Assembly: GCA_029721515.1 (NCBI GenBank)
Contig: CM056556.1
Span: 24,695,669 to 24,759,668 of the forward strand
Length of the DNA stretch: 64,000 nt
DNA from: Synanceia verrucosa
Lineage: Eukaryota; Chordata; Actinopteri; Perciformes; Synanceiidae
Direction: 5' to 3'
Both the position numbers and the translations under genes were made by a program. Below, one piece after another: positions 51,183-62,695 of this stretch. The notes beneath the pieces are model-generated. The model was not told the origin of the DNA, made no database searches, and was given only the letters and a program-made list of their open reading frames with translations. How positions within the stretch are numbered: position 1 is the first letter of the stretch; each line of letters starts with the position of its first letter.

Positions 51183-54100
51183 ACAAATCAGTATTCACTT
51201 ATCAGACATCACCTAATCACGGATAATCGGAAACAAGATTTAACTGGCTGATTCCCCCAACGGCAGACTGTGTGTCATTGTACCAGTTAAGCTAATCTTC
51301 ACAGATATCACACCTTTTCATGCTGAATGGAGACGTTTAATTTCCCCTGTTGTTGTAGAGGATTAATTGCACATTAGTCTAATTTTATTTGAACACACCC
51401 TTCTAAGTTTGCAGGCTGTGTTTGAATGGTAACCTGGCCACCATCTCACAGTATGGGCGGCATCACTGTTGGAGCTCAATAATGCTCTTTGCACACACAA
51501 ACAAGGCAACAAACCAAACAGAAAAGGGACAAAACAAAGGCGAGGGCACGTTTGTTCCGACGTCGGAATAATCCGAGCGTCTGGTTCTGTGTGATATGCA
51601 GCGATCCAAGAGACTAGCATATTTGTTTGTCGTTTCATTTGCATTGGAAATATGTGTGCTTTTCTCCCCAAAGAACATCTGAGGACATCATTAAATGTTG
51701 AAAGGCATAGACATAAATTAAACATTGCCTTTTCATGTTGCCGCAGTTTGTAAACTTTCTGAGAGATTTCTTATCATAGCACCACATCTTAATTACACCC
51801 ATGTACAACCCACTCGGGTAAGACTTTGCTCCACAAGGACCGAGAACGCAGAGAGAGGATGGAAGTGAAAGTCACAGAAACATTTGCCAACATTTGAATA
51901 GCATTATGTTGGGATGAAAATGGAAAGTAGTACGCGACTGAATGGAATACAGTTACAACGTGGCAGGATGACTAATTTATTGTTTGTGAAGGACATTTTT
52001 TGGGGGGAAAGCTTTGTTTTTTTATTCTCTTTGGACACTCCACTTAACTCAGTGAGTTCACTGCATTTCCCATGATGACTTTTAACAACAACCTCCAGAG
52101 AGAACCTCAACTTACAGGTTTCCGTTCAGGAAAACCTTATTCAAAATCACACTGACATTTGTAACAGTGCCAAACCTTATTGAACAGGCTCCATATATGC
52201 TGGTTTGGCTCCATATGTCAAGATAATGGTCAAGTCTATTTTTCTGTTGCGGTGTACTTAATAGTTAACAGTTTGTATATAGTTTGTATATATTGAACAC
52301 AATTTCTAATAAACCAATGTGATTAAATGTCACCAGAGTAAGGATAATTGCAGACAAAACAGCATCCCTGGGTGGGCTCTGAGGACCTCCAAGGCTCCTC
52401 CAGGCTGTTCCAGGAAGTTCCAAGAATAATTTCATTTCAGTTATAATCATTATCATGGGGAGAAACAATATGAATTCACAGCTTGAGCACCTGAGGATGA
52501 ATTTATTTCACATTATTAAATGAGGATCTGTTGTTGCCATTTGAATTAACGACTGTGGAAACCACCAAGGTAATAAATTAGATCGCTATCACTCTTAATT
52601 CAAGTTGTCACATGTAATAAGGACATATTGTATGTATGTTATTTTTCCTTATAGTTCACTTAAAAAGGAAAGGATTATTTTGCTCAGTGTAGCATTCTTC
52701 ATCTACCTCTGCCATTTTGTGGATACAGCGTTGAGGTTTAATGTTGAAAATGATTTTATGAGAAGGATTTAGAAAAAAAAACATCTCTTTGAAGTGTAAA
52801 TTTGAAGAAGGCCAGGTGCTAATTCGTCAAAAACACATATAAAAAGGGAAGACGGGCTTCTCACATAAGATGGCAGAATCAATTCCAAGTCGATTTCTGC
52901 TTGTCATCCATCCTTAATGCTCTTCTCTCAGATGAGGCTGCAAAATGAGGAAATCACCTGTAATCACATGAAACTATTGTTTGTGTATATGGCTAATCTG
53001 AATATGAATCAAAGCAAGGCATGTTGATGCCTCTTACACATCGGCCATTATGTTCCAGGCAGTTCCTTTACTGAATAAAAAACATTTACAAAATTGTAGA
53101 CCAGATAGACCACCTAAAAATGAACTCTGATTTCAGGACAGGGGAGGCTGAGGCAAAGACAGAGTGTCCTGCCTATTAGCCACATGTCTGCTTGAGTCCT
53201 GACGCTGTGAAGACATGACAGGTCCACTGTGGAAAGCTCAAAATTGACTTAATTTGGACTTGGATGTCATCCTCCACAAAGTTGCCTGTATTTTTCTTAG
53301 TCCTATACCCTTTGACTGCCACTTCTCTCGATGCCCGCTCAGCCCAGTAAAAAACAAGCCTGGATGACTGCAGGCTTTAATGAGGGAGAGGAATCGGCCC
53401 GTACTGTAGCTTTATTCTTTTTTTTAATTAGCAGTGAGGCCACTTTCCTGCTCAGTGGTCTCCTCCATTTCCATAGCCAGAAATTATTTACGGATGCTTT
53501 TTGCTCTCTTGTGTCACAGACTGCCTATTACTATTTGGACGTCACAAATGACAGGGCGTGATAATTGGCACGGTGCTAAATTAGGTTCGGAGTAATGGCG
53601 TGTTTGAGTGCCATTTTGTGCCGCTACGGCCCTTCCTTTCCTTTTTTCTAACACAATTTGAGGGATAAAAGAAGATATATTGCACATAAGTGTATTTCTA
53701 CTTAAGCTTTAACGTCAGCAGGGTGTAACGATTTTAAAGGCACATCAAGAGGAGACAAAAATCTTAGTTTTGTCAAGCTGAAGGAAAAAGTCCTTTTCTG
53801 CCTTTGCAGCCCCACTGTGGGCTGCTAATAGGAGACTCTCTACGGCATCAAGGGACCAGATCACACCGTCCCTCAGCTTCTACTGCTGTATGGAAAATGT
53901 GACATTCCCTGTGTACAAAAATATTGTGTGTAGGGACCAATTACACCCAGGAGCCATGCATCCTTCTCTTACATTCATGCACAAACACGCATCATGAATA
54001 CTTAACATATAGAGAATAACCTCAACCAACAAAAAAGCTTTTAGCTGTTGAACTTCTTCAATATAAATCCTTTGGTTTTATCAGAGGACTGTATATCCTC

Positions 54101-55585
54101 AAGTCTAAACACACCGGAATACTCTCAGAAAGCGACCCCACCCACGGGACCAGGTTTTCTTTGATTTTTTTTTTTACATAATGGAGCTCATATTGATTTT
54201 TGTTTTGAACTAGAGGGAAGAGTTTGAACAGGAAGTGCTAATATTTTAATCCTGCATTCCCAAGATGGAGAGCTACTATGCAAAAAGAAAAACAGAAGCA
54301 AACAAAGATTTTGGTTCCTTTCGTATAAAGGAAAAAACTTACAGAAAAAATAAAATAATGATTTCACAGAGAAAATGTATCCACACCAATGCATGAAACA
54401 TAGTGGAGCGATTCTCTGGCACTTTGTCCTGGCTTGAGCCTTAAAAGCTTGTTCTTGACTCTAACATGTGGCTGACATTTGATCCTTTATGGAAAAATCT
54501 TCATCTTGTGATGATCAGAAATAGACTGTCAGTTTCAAAATACGGACATGGTATAGATCTTCACACAAAGTGTGAATCATTTCCCCCTCATGTCTTGTAA
54601 AGTCCAAATTTGCACATGAAGTCATTTTGCTTTCTGCACTCTAATTCATACAAGCAGGCAGAAGTCTGTTTCTTACACAGAGCACGATACCCTCTGCCAC
54701 AGGCCGCTGAAACACTGAACACTGAAACGCTGAACGCGCTCCTTTAGATTAGCCTGTCAGGTACAATACAATTGGCCGGGTAGATTAAAAAGAAGATATC
54801 ACAGTGCATTATTGATTCGCATGTGAAGAGGGTCACATGTACTACAGTTTATCAGCACCTCTGTCGACAGCCTGGGAATGGGAGACAATTTTATAAATTC
54901 CTCTGGGGACAAGAGGGAAGGATTAAAGAGTTGCACACAGTCAATTGTTATTTCAAGTTCATACCTGATCCTATACAGACAAAAGGATGTGTAATATAAT
55001 CAGTTAATATGTTAGTAAAGACTTCCCTGGGCAGAAGGACCATAGGATGAACTTCTACTTGGTAAGTACAGGATTATCTTTTGTTATTATAGAGGAGGAT
55101 CAGAGATTTTATATTTATAGCAATTTGATTGTTAATTGTTTCATGTGTTGGAAAAAGTGCAGCTACTGTAATTTGTGTGTAACAACACTGGGCTGCTGAG
55201 TTCTGGGCAGGCTGTTCTGGTGGCTGTTTGTACTGATCACAGGCTGGCTTGCAGGATGGGAGCTGCATGGTGAGCCTCTCCATGATGACATAGAAATTGT
55301 CTGGAGTTGTGTTTATCTGTGCATGAAAACAATTTGTACTGAGGGCCAATCACAGTTACGTTGCACTGCTAACATTATGCTATTATCAGTATAGTCATGC
55401 TCTCACTGACATATCTAACATGGTGATGTTTATGATGGCAGAACGAGTTAGCATGTCAACAATTATAAATTAGTATTAAATGCAACATGCAGCTAAGGAG
55501 CCTTATTATCATTATTATTATTCAAAAAATATATTAATTTGATCTAATGATAATGCATTTAACCAAAATTCTAATAATTAACTCT

Positions 55586-56928
55586 CACCGGAGACCATAT
55601 TTCTCCGGTGTTAGCCTCTCTGCACTGGCTCCCTGTAAAATCTAGAATAGAATTTAAAATCCTCCTCCTCACCTACAAGGCACTTAATGGTCAGGCACCA
55701 TCTTATCTTAAAGAGCTAATAGTGCCTTATAATCCTGCTAGAACTCTACGCTCTCAGAATGCAGGACTACTAGAGGTTCCTAGGGTTTATAAAAGTAGAA
55801 TGGGAGCTAGAGCTTTCAGTTATCAAGCTCCTCTTCTGTGGAACCAACTCCCTCTTTCAGTCCGGGAGGCAGACACCATCCCCTTATTCAAGAGTAGGCT
55901 TAAGACTTTCCTTTTTGATAGTGCTTATAGTTAGGACTGATCCAAGGTTGACTCAGGCTGCCTTGGATCAATCCTTAGTTATGCTGCTATAGGTCTAGAC
56001 TGCCGGGGGACTTCCTCTGACACACTGAGCTTCTCTTCTTCTTCATTTGGATGCCTCCATTAAGTCATTTTACTAACTCATCTTCTTCCTCGGAGCCCCT
56101 GTGCTCCCAGCTCCCAGGTGTCCGTGAGCTGAGGCTACTTGGTGAGAAGGAGGTGGTGTCATCCAGGCTTCGTCTGTCCTGATGGTGGTGAGATGGAGAA
56201 GAGGCGATGCTGCTCAGGTTGTATCTTTTAGGGTAGTGGAGAAGAGGATGTGTTTCCTCTTCCTCCCTTTAACACATGCTGCAGATTAGTTTTGTGCCTC
56301 GTAGTCCCTGTGCGTTCTCATCTCACAGGTATCCATGGATCCAGTCTACCTGGTGGAGTAGTGGTTGTGCAGACCAGTCAGGCTTCATCTTCTGGTTCTG
56401 AGTGACGTGGTGGTGATGAGGTCATCCTGCGGAGGTTTCTCCTGTTTGGTGTGGTGGAGTGGAAGATGTGCTGCCCAGGCTTCTTCTGGTTGGCGTGGTG
56501 GAGAGGACGACATGCTTCTAGCTTGATAGCTTGATGATGCTCTTCATCCCCTTGGACACTCTCATATAATTCTATATATACACACTGTATATTAGCTGTT
56601 GTTATATTGATTTGGACATTTCCATACAATTTTGTATGTTAGTGTTAATGTGTTTTCATTGTTGTTATTCTGTACACATGGCATCTATTGCACGTCTGTC
56701 CATCCTGGAAGAGGGATCCCTCCTCTGTTGCTCTTCCTGAGGTTTCTTCCGTTTCTTTTTCCCTGTTAAAAGGGTTTTTTTGGGGAGTTTTTCCTTAGTC
56801 GATGCGAGGGTCATTTGTAAAGGACAGAGGGTGTCATATCCTGTACAGATTGTAAAGCCCAATGAGGCAAATTCATAATTTGTGATATTGGGCTATACAA
56901 ATAAAGTTGACTTGACTTGACTTGACTC
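55586..56928 (+). mobile_element. L2/Maui-like LINE, 5'-truncated, with 3' UTR and tail
   Basis: This is the 3' portion of a non-LTR retrotransposon. It contains the end of the reverse-transcriptase ORF (55590-55934), then about 950 bp of 3' UTR. The UTR includes the characteristic fish L2 block with GGAGAGTTTT-like and CTTCCTGAGGTTTCTTCCG segments (about 56690-56870), then TGTGATATTGGGCTATACAA and an ATAAA signal. It ends in a short TTGAC tandem tail (56907-56927). Most of the element, including the endonuclease and the RT catalytic core, is missing, as usual for 5'-truncated insertions. CACCGGAGA and TCTCCGGTG form a perfect 9-bp inverted repeat right at the truncation point (55586-55610). 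Confidence 0.88.
55590..55934 (+). pseudogene. C-terminal fragment of L2-like LINE ORF2 protein
   Basis: The open frame reads DHISPVLASLHWLPVKSRI, continues with LLLTYKALNGQAPSYL, later WNQLPLSVREAD, and ends FKSRLKTFLF...YS at the stop at 55932-55934. This is the well-known C-terminal region of fish L2/CR1-like reverse transcriptases, downstream of the catalytic motifs. No catalytic residues are present, so this is a dead fragment. The frame is intact for about 115 codons, suggesting a moderately young insertion. Confidence 0.88.
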
Positions 56929-58317
56929 AGAGGGGCATTAACCCAATAGCAATTCATAGAGAAATAAAAAGTCCAACTCATTATTTATGTTATTAACTTA
57001 TATGATTTTTTTCATAAACTACATAAGTGTTTTTGTTTGAATCTTGAAAGTCAGACTCTAAGGGGTCTGACAAATATGTGTTGCTATTTCTGTCCCTGTT
57101 TACCGTTTCCCAGAATACCCTTCAACAATATGTGGTGTGAAGTTGTGTAGGCAGTGAGAAAAATCATATTTTTTCCCCAGTTTTTGCCTTACTCAAAATA
57201 CATTTTAAATTCTTCTCAGGTTATTCTTTCAGTGCAGCTACCTCCTCCACATTGAATGTCATTGCAAAAAAGGTGGATTCATGGAACACTGTGTTTTATT
57301 GGTCAGGGATGAGAATCCTACACCATAGAACAACTCAATGAAAGAATTTTTAGTGTGGATATTTTCGGTTTTGCTGGTCCTGGCACCCATTGGTGGACAG
57401 TAGAAGACTTTGAGTGCACTGGACATCTCTCAGGTGTGAATGTTGTATAAATGCAGAGCTCGCAGAGCTGAAAAAACAGCATGCTGAGAGAAACTTTCCC
57501 CCGGATAAATAGAGGCTCTGAAATGTGTGAGAAAGGTCACACACATCTCAGGGGAGAGCAAAGGAGTGTTTCATTCATTTTTTTTTTGTGTTCGCTGAAG
57601 GTCACGGATGAATGCACATAGGAGCAGGCTTAGGGTGAAATTTGGTACAAATAGCCAGTAGACGTGCGAAGCATGACCTTGTTGTCAAGATGTTTATGCT
57701 GCTGAAGACAATTAAAATGCCATGACATGGCTTCAGGTATCAGCAGTACTTTATCAGATTATTCCTGCCATCCATGGCTTTCAGTCAACATTTGAGAAGA
57801 CATTTTGTAGTAACACCATAAGAAGTGATAAAGGAATTACAGGAAAATCCCTAACTTGTTTTTCTGTGCACAGAAAAAAACAACAATCACTCACCTTTGC
57901 AGCGCAGACAGACCTGTTTGCTCAAGCCGGTTCCCAACAACATAAAACAACCTCAGACTCGTGTGGCTGTCACTGAGCGATAAATGTGTCTCTGGAAAAG
58001 GTCACACTGGTTGTTTTGTCTTTAAGCATCAGCTCCCACTCTCAGGTCTTTGTCAGTACCTGGTTCTTTCAAAGGCTCTTTTTTAAAATCTTGTTGAAAG
58101 AAGACGCTAATGGCATGTGACAGCTTTACTCTGCATTCAGACTGAAGAGATGACCCCATTCATCTCTGTTTACTGTACGTGCATGTTTTATGTTCTTGTA
58201 GATCATTAGATCAGTTTACATCTTTATTTATGGCAGAAGAAACTTTTCTATGATGACAGCCAGTGTTTCTGAAGTAGAGCATGGTATGAAAGAATTGGCG
58301 TTACCATGCCTGTGTGT

Positions 58318-58580
58318 AATGCCTAAAGGCCAATTTATAGTACTCCATAAATTGCTGTACGTAGACACGGAGAGCCCTCTGCGCCGCCGGAGAGCCTCTC
58401 CATCTTCTCCGGGTGCACGTAATATTTTTTAACAGTCCATCACTGCGTCAAGGGAAAACGGAGGTGGCAAGGGCTGCGATTGGTCCTCTAGTTGTACCCT
58501 GCCGTGAAATGCCCCTCGTCCTGCACAGAAACAGACACACGGGTCATCTCCGCAGAAGCGCAGACAGGACAGGAACGAAA
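58318..58580 (+). repeat. MITE fragment, Harbinger-like left end
   Basis: AAGGCCAATTTATAGTACTC, GCGCCGCCGGAGAGCCTCTC and CATCACTGCGTCAAGGG resemble the left part of a common fish MITE. No matching right terminus is found within the next kilobase. The frame at 58250-58432 is repeat-derived. Confidence 0.38.
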
Positions 58581-59203
58581 GTATTGATTAGCCTTGTGAA
58601 ACGCAAGTCAAATACATTCAACTTGCTCAAAAAATCCATTTAATTCATTTAGTAATTATGGCTGTGGTGTATTTCCACAGATCATAATGAAAGGTGTTGT
58701 TTTGTGTTCGCTATTATCCGATTTTGTGTTGAGAAGAACATCTGTTATTTTCTCTCTTTAGAGGAGCTTAAAAGACTTAAAGCAACCAATGTTCTTCTCT
58801 TCTATCTCCCTCATAAATAATTACATCATAAAATAGTATTTTCCCCTGCTTTTGTCTGTGATATTAAGGTGAACTGCTTCACTTTCTGAGGGAGTGCATT
58901 TCATGGCAGGGCTGCACAAAAATCACCACAACGGAGAAGTGCGAGGGCTCTAGGGGTCTCTGTAGCTAGGCGTTGGATGATGTATTACGCAGTTGGAGAA
59001 GTATATTCCAGCCTTAAGCATCATTCAGCAGTGGGGGATGTTAGTATCCCCTTACAGAGCACCTATACGTGACCTCAAAACTTCATTTAACCTAAATATC
59101 TTTTCCTCCTTCCTTTGGTCTTCCATCCATATTAAAAGCTCAAATTATAGTTTCCATGTCCATACCATCAAACACAAAATGTAGAATAAACAGAACAAAC
59201 TCA

Positions 59204-59336
59204 CTTAAAGGTGCAGTGTGTTGGTGCAGACCGCAACCAACTGAAACTTCTCCCATGTGCAGACACAAAAAAAAAAAATGTCATATTCAATTTCTGCCAA
59301 TAAATCCTCCTAAATGCTACACACTGTTGCTTTAAG
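59204..59336 (+). mobile_element. Short MITE with CTTAAAGGTGCAGTGTGT ends
   Basis: The 133-bp element has termini CTTAAAGGTGCAGTGTGTTG (left) and the reverse complement of TGCTACACACTGTTGCTTTAAG (right). The inner GACCGCAACCAACTGAAAC and TTCTGCCAATAAATCCTCCT match a very abundant fish MITE family. It is internally deleted relative to longer relatives, with an A12 run in the middle. Confidence 0.72.
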
Positions 59337-61025
59337 TTAGTGTTTTCCACACACAAAGCTGAACATTCTGGAGGGGATACATCTGAAAATCTGAGTTATA
59401 GTGTGGATGAGGAGATTCAGCGCTTTTGGGATGATAACTGTCTGTTGATGATAACTTTCTCTGTAATGTCATTTATAAAATACATAAAAGCAAAGAGCTT
59501 AATCAGTGAATTAACCTTAATTTAAATACAGCATAGTTGGTGATAGGATGCTGGTCAGTAATTTGTATGACCTGAATGCATGAACGTGTAGTCTCAGCCG
59601 TTGTTTCATTTCCCCTGCAAGTCATCAACACACAGCCGAGGCTTCTATCTTCAAACTCTGCATAAATATAAGTATGGATAATGGAGGCAAGGTCCTCGGC
59701 TAATTAAATCTGTAATCACTCTGTGCTTTATAAACACAAAAAGTATGAGTGGAGGCTGAAGTGATAGTTGGCTGGTGGTTTAAATGAGGGCCAGTGGACT
59801 GTTATTTAATAAAGACAGTAAATTGGGTCAGAGATCTTTATCTTCATAAAGCAATAAGGACGGAACCTTACTGCAGACCTGCCAGATGAAAGTTTTCCTG
59901 AAGGAAGTCTGGAGTGCAATGAAGAGAAAGAGAAAGGAGAGAGACAGCGATAACAAGAGGCTAGAGAGGACAACATGATCGTGTTGTCTGCAGGGTTTGA
60001 AGTCATTGGTTATGATAGGGGAAGGTAATAGGATTCAGGAGAGATCTGGACTGAGAGTGCATCCTAATGGAGGACCAAACGAAGGTTCATGGACTCTCCT
60101 GGTGTCTTTCATCTCAACTGGAGGGCTTATTCTGCCCTCTGGTGGAAAACTACACACAATTTATTTCTGTCTCTGTCCATCTATATCCTCCAGTGCCAAA
60201 TATTGAAAATGTCATTCAGAACAGACGTGCTGCTGCAACAACCAAGTTTCGATAAGGATTAATCTTAACTTATACACAATTTAAACTGCATCACTAAAAC
60301 TCTAATTCAATGTCTTAATAAAAGAAAAAAGGAACTCCTTGGAGCTTCGCTTTCAGCTCTAACCTGACTGGTCCATGCTCTTAGAAATCTGTGATCTGAT
60401 TCAGATTTAACATAACACAGTGGTGCAAGAAAAAGGTTCCCTCTCTTTGACCTCAATTAATGTGCATATATGCTAGGCAGGTAGTTGATATGAAATCTGC
60501 TATTCAGTCACTCCTTTACATGTTCTCATCGTCCTTCTTTCTATCTTGTCATTGACATTATAAACATCATTGTTGTGTGCTTTGGTCAGCCTCTTGTCCA
60601 CCAACGCATCTCCTTTCTCACGTGTTTTGTCGTTTCCTACATCTCAGTGATGATTGTGTTTTGCTCTCTACCCTCCCGACCCCCACCACTGGGAAAATAA
60701 CTGTAATGTTTCTTTCAAGCCAACATTACACCAGCTCGTTTAGACTAGCTCACTTCACCTTGGGCTGGGGGGACACAAAACACCACCTGCTAATTTGACA
60801 CACTTGTAGTGAAAGCAGCTCTTGTTCTTTGGTTTTCTGGTTATTATGCGCCTTAGAATTTGCATTTAAATTTCTAAAGACCTCATTAAAGTGCTACACA
60901 GTCTCTGACACACCTAACTTAAGAAATCTACACGAAATGAATCAGGACAATTCAAGAAAGACACATTAAGAGTGAACGAATATTTATTATTACATGTTGA
61001 TGCAGTTATATTTAAGGGGTGGTGA

Positions 61026-61330
61026 TTCAGTTCAAGATTCAAGGTGTTTATTAACATATGAACATTAAGGAAATGTGTTTCCCTATACAATAAAATACTT
61101 CCTTTGCTATCCACAATCAGTATTGAGCAATGAAGTTTAAAAATAGATAAATAAAAAACTGCTTAAAAACAAATAAGGCAGCAATGTGATTAAAAAAATA
61201 CAGGCCGTAGAAAGAGGTAGTGCAATGTGCAATATTGTTTTATTGCAATATTGGGCATGTGCAGTTGAATTGAAATGTGCAATATTAAACAGATGCCAGG
61301 GTTAGTAAAGGAATATTCCCCTCAGTGGAG
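61026..61330 (-). mobile_element. Retroelement 3' end fragment, minus orientation
   Basis: TTCAAGATTCAAGGTGTTTA with ATTAACATATGAACATTAAG, GTGTTTCCCTATACAATAAA and CTTTGCTATCCAC is the reverse of a common fish retroelement tail ending in TGAATCTTGAA. The inner part has repeated GTGCAATATTG words. It is degenerate, and the exact left end (in element terms) is not visible. Confidence 0.45.
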
Positions 61331-61629
61331 TCTAGACACAGGTGGCAGTGGTGCTGAAAAGGTCAAGAGAGGTGGCTGAAGATCTGGATGATGAGGTGGG
61401 AGCGGGACCTCTGATGAGCTCATTGAAGTAGCGCTGGGCCTATTTGTACTAAAATGACAACTGACAGCAGAGAGGAGAACATTTTCATGTTCAATTGTTG
61501 GTGTGAGTGAGAAATATTCAGAGGTTTTATTGTAATTGGAACATTTGTTCAGTAAAAATTAATCATTTTGTTCAGATTACATAAATCTAGTTTATTTCTT
61601 GCCTTGTGTCCTTCATTTGGCAGACATTT

Positions 61630-61998
61630 TGGCAACATTAGGGGCAACTCTCCACACTGACCAATACGGTGTCTGCTGTGGAAACGTTCAGGTTTGATCT
61701 ACAATCTCCCATGGCCTCGGGGGAGTCCAACATCGACGCCATCAGGAAGAAGACCCAGCAGAGGTTGGACTTCCTGCACCAGCTCCACTCTATTGTAATA
61801 TACTGATATATTGCATGCACAGTCTGTTATGATAAGTTTAGCTGCTTTTAGGTTGTTTAATTATCTCTATCTCTATGCTGTCTGTTCCTTTTGAATTTTA
61901 TGTTATACTAAGGGAGAACTGTAAACCAATCAAGTCAATGTCAAATATTTGTCAAATGCCTTGTATGTGTACACATACCTGGCCAATAAAAGTTGATT
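61630..61998 (+). mobile_element. LINE 3' remnant with a short RT C-terminal trace
   Basis: Bases 61725-61793 encode ESNIDAIRKKTQQRLDFLHQ, which resembles the NTDAVVKKAQQRLYFLRKL block near the end of fish LINE reverse transcriptases. Downstream, GTACACATACCTGGCCAATA and AAAGTTGATTCTGATG give the usual tail of such elements. Upstream sequence is too decayed to read. It is dead and 5'-truncated. Confidence 0.5.
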
Positions 61999-62299
61999 CT
62001 GATGCTCTGCAAAGTGAGTAAACTCCAATTTACTTTGAATTTGTACAGTGCCCATTTATAAAACTTTTCTGCAATACGTGCAGTATAGTATTTCCTAAAA
62101 CAACTTCAGCTCATGAAAAAGGGTTTTCTATGCACCCTGAATCCATTATTATCTATTATTTACATATCTTTCTAAACAATGTGTACATTATTTTAAGAAT
62201 TTGAAGAAATACCTGATATCGTAGTAGAAATAATAATAATAATTGCTTTATTGGCTTTGATTTGAGCAAAACAACAAATACATTTTCCTGCACTGCAGA

Positions 62300-62570
62300 T
62301 GTTAAATGACGTGTCAATCACTTGAAAAAGGCGGGCTCTTTGCTTTAAAGATGTTTCTCATTGGATGATATGCCTTACTGTAAACGCCCTAACATGCTCA
62401 TCTTTCCTGTGAATGGTTAGAAATGACATAGCAACAAACTACGTGACCAATGAAAATTGGCGACGCTTCTGTCCGCACAAGTTAGCAAGCAGCAAGCTTC
62501 TGTGACCCGTACCAGGCTAGCCAACGCAAACAGCCAGGCTGCAAGTAACGGATTGATGTGTGTGTATGTG
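62300..62570 (+). promoter_or_regulatory. Probable eif4g2 promoter with paired CCAAT boxes
   Basis: Upstream of the eif4g2 leader there is an ATTGG (reverse CCAAT) at 62360-62364, then a closely spaced facing pair: CCAAT at 62447-62451 and ATTGG at 62456-62460. CATAGCAAC at 62428-62436 is the reverse of an RFX-like half site (GTTGCTATG). TACGTGAC at 62440-62447 resembles a CRE/ATF half site. A GGCGGG GC-box-like hexamer lies near 62331. The spacing of roughly 90 bp between CCAAT boxes and the lack of a convincing TATA box suit an NF-Y-driven housekeeping promoter, as expected for a general translation factor. The start site itself cannot be placed from sequence. Confidence 0.55.
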
Positions 62571-62695
62571 CCGTTATCACTCTGCCTTTAGCTCTCCTGA
62601 TATCCATCGCATACCCCATTGTTTCCTTTTACAACTGTCTTATTTCTTCTTTGGTAGTCACACAACAATATAAAACTGAAGTTGCTTTGGTAAAG
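62571..62695 (+). other. eif4g2: Candidate non-coding first exon of eif4g2 (end supported, start uncertain)
   Basis: A good donor, TAAAG|GTAAGG, lies at 62695/62696, just downstream of the CCAAT-box cluster and about 1.0 kb before the acceptor of the coding exon. Bases 62571-62695 contain no ATG, whereas ATGs occur just upstream at 62556 and 62564. An ATG-free leader would therefore result if transcription starts after about 62565. The stretch is pyrimidine-rich (CTCTGCCTTTAGCTCTCC), as in many translation-machinery messages. TATAAAA at 62670-62676 is present but sits too close to the donor to be the natural TATA box of this exon. Confidence 0.45.

Larger units (their letters stand above)
48788..55585. 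other. Gene-poor stretch
   Basis: No gene supported. 53320-53640 (including TTTTTTTTAATTAGCAGTGA and GCGTGATAATTGGCACGGTG) resembles a conserved non-coding block by composition. The rest is AT-rich unique sequence plus one MITE and one hairpin, listed separately. Confidence 0.5.
56930..61025. other. Gene-poor stretch upstream of eif4g2
   Basis: No gene supported. It holds MITE fragments at 58.3 and 59.2 kb. Short frames here lack any recognisable domain. Confidence 0.55.
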
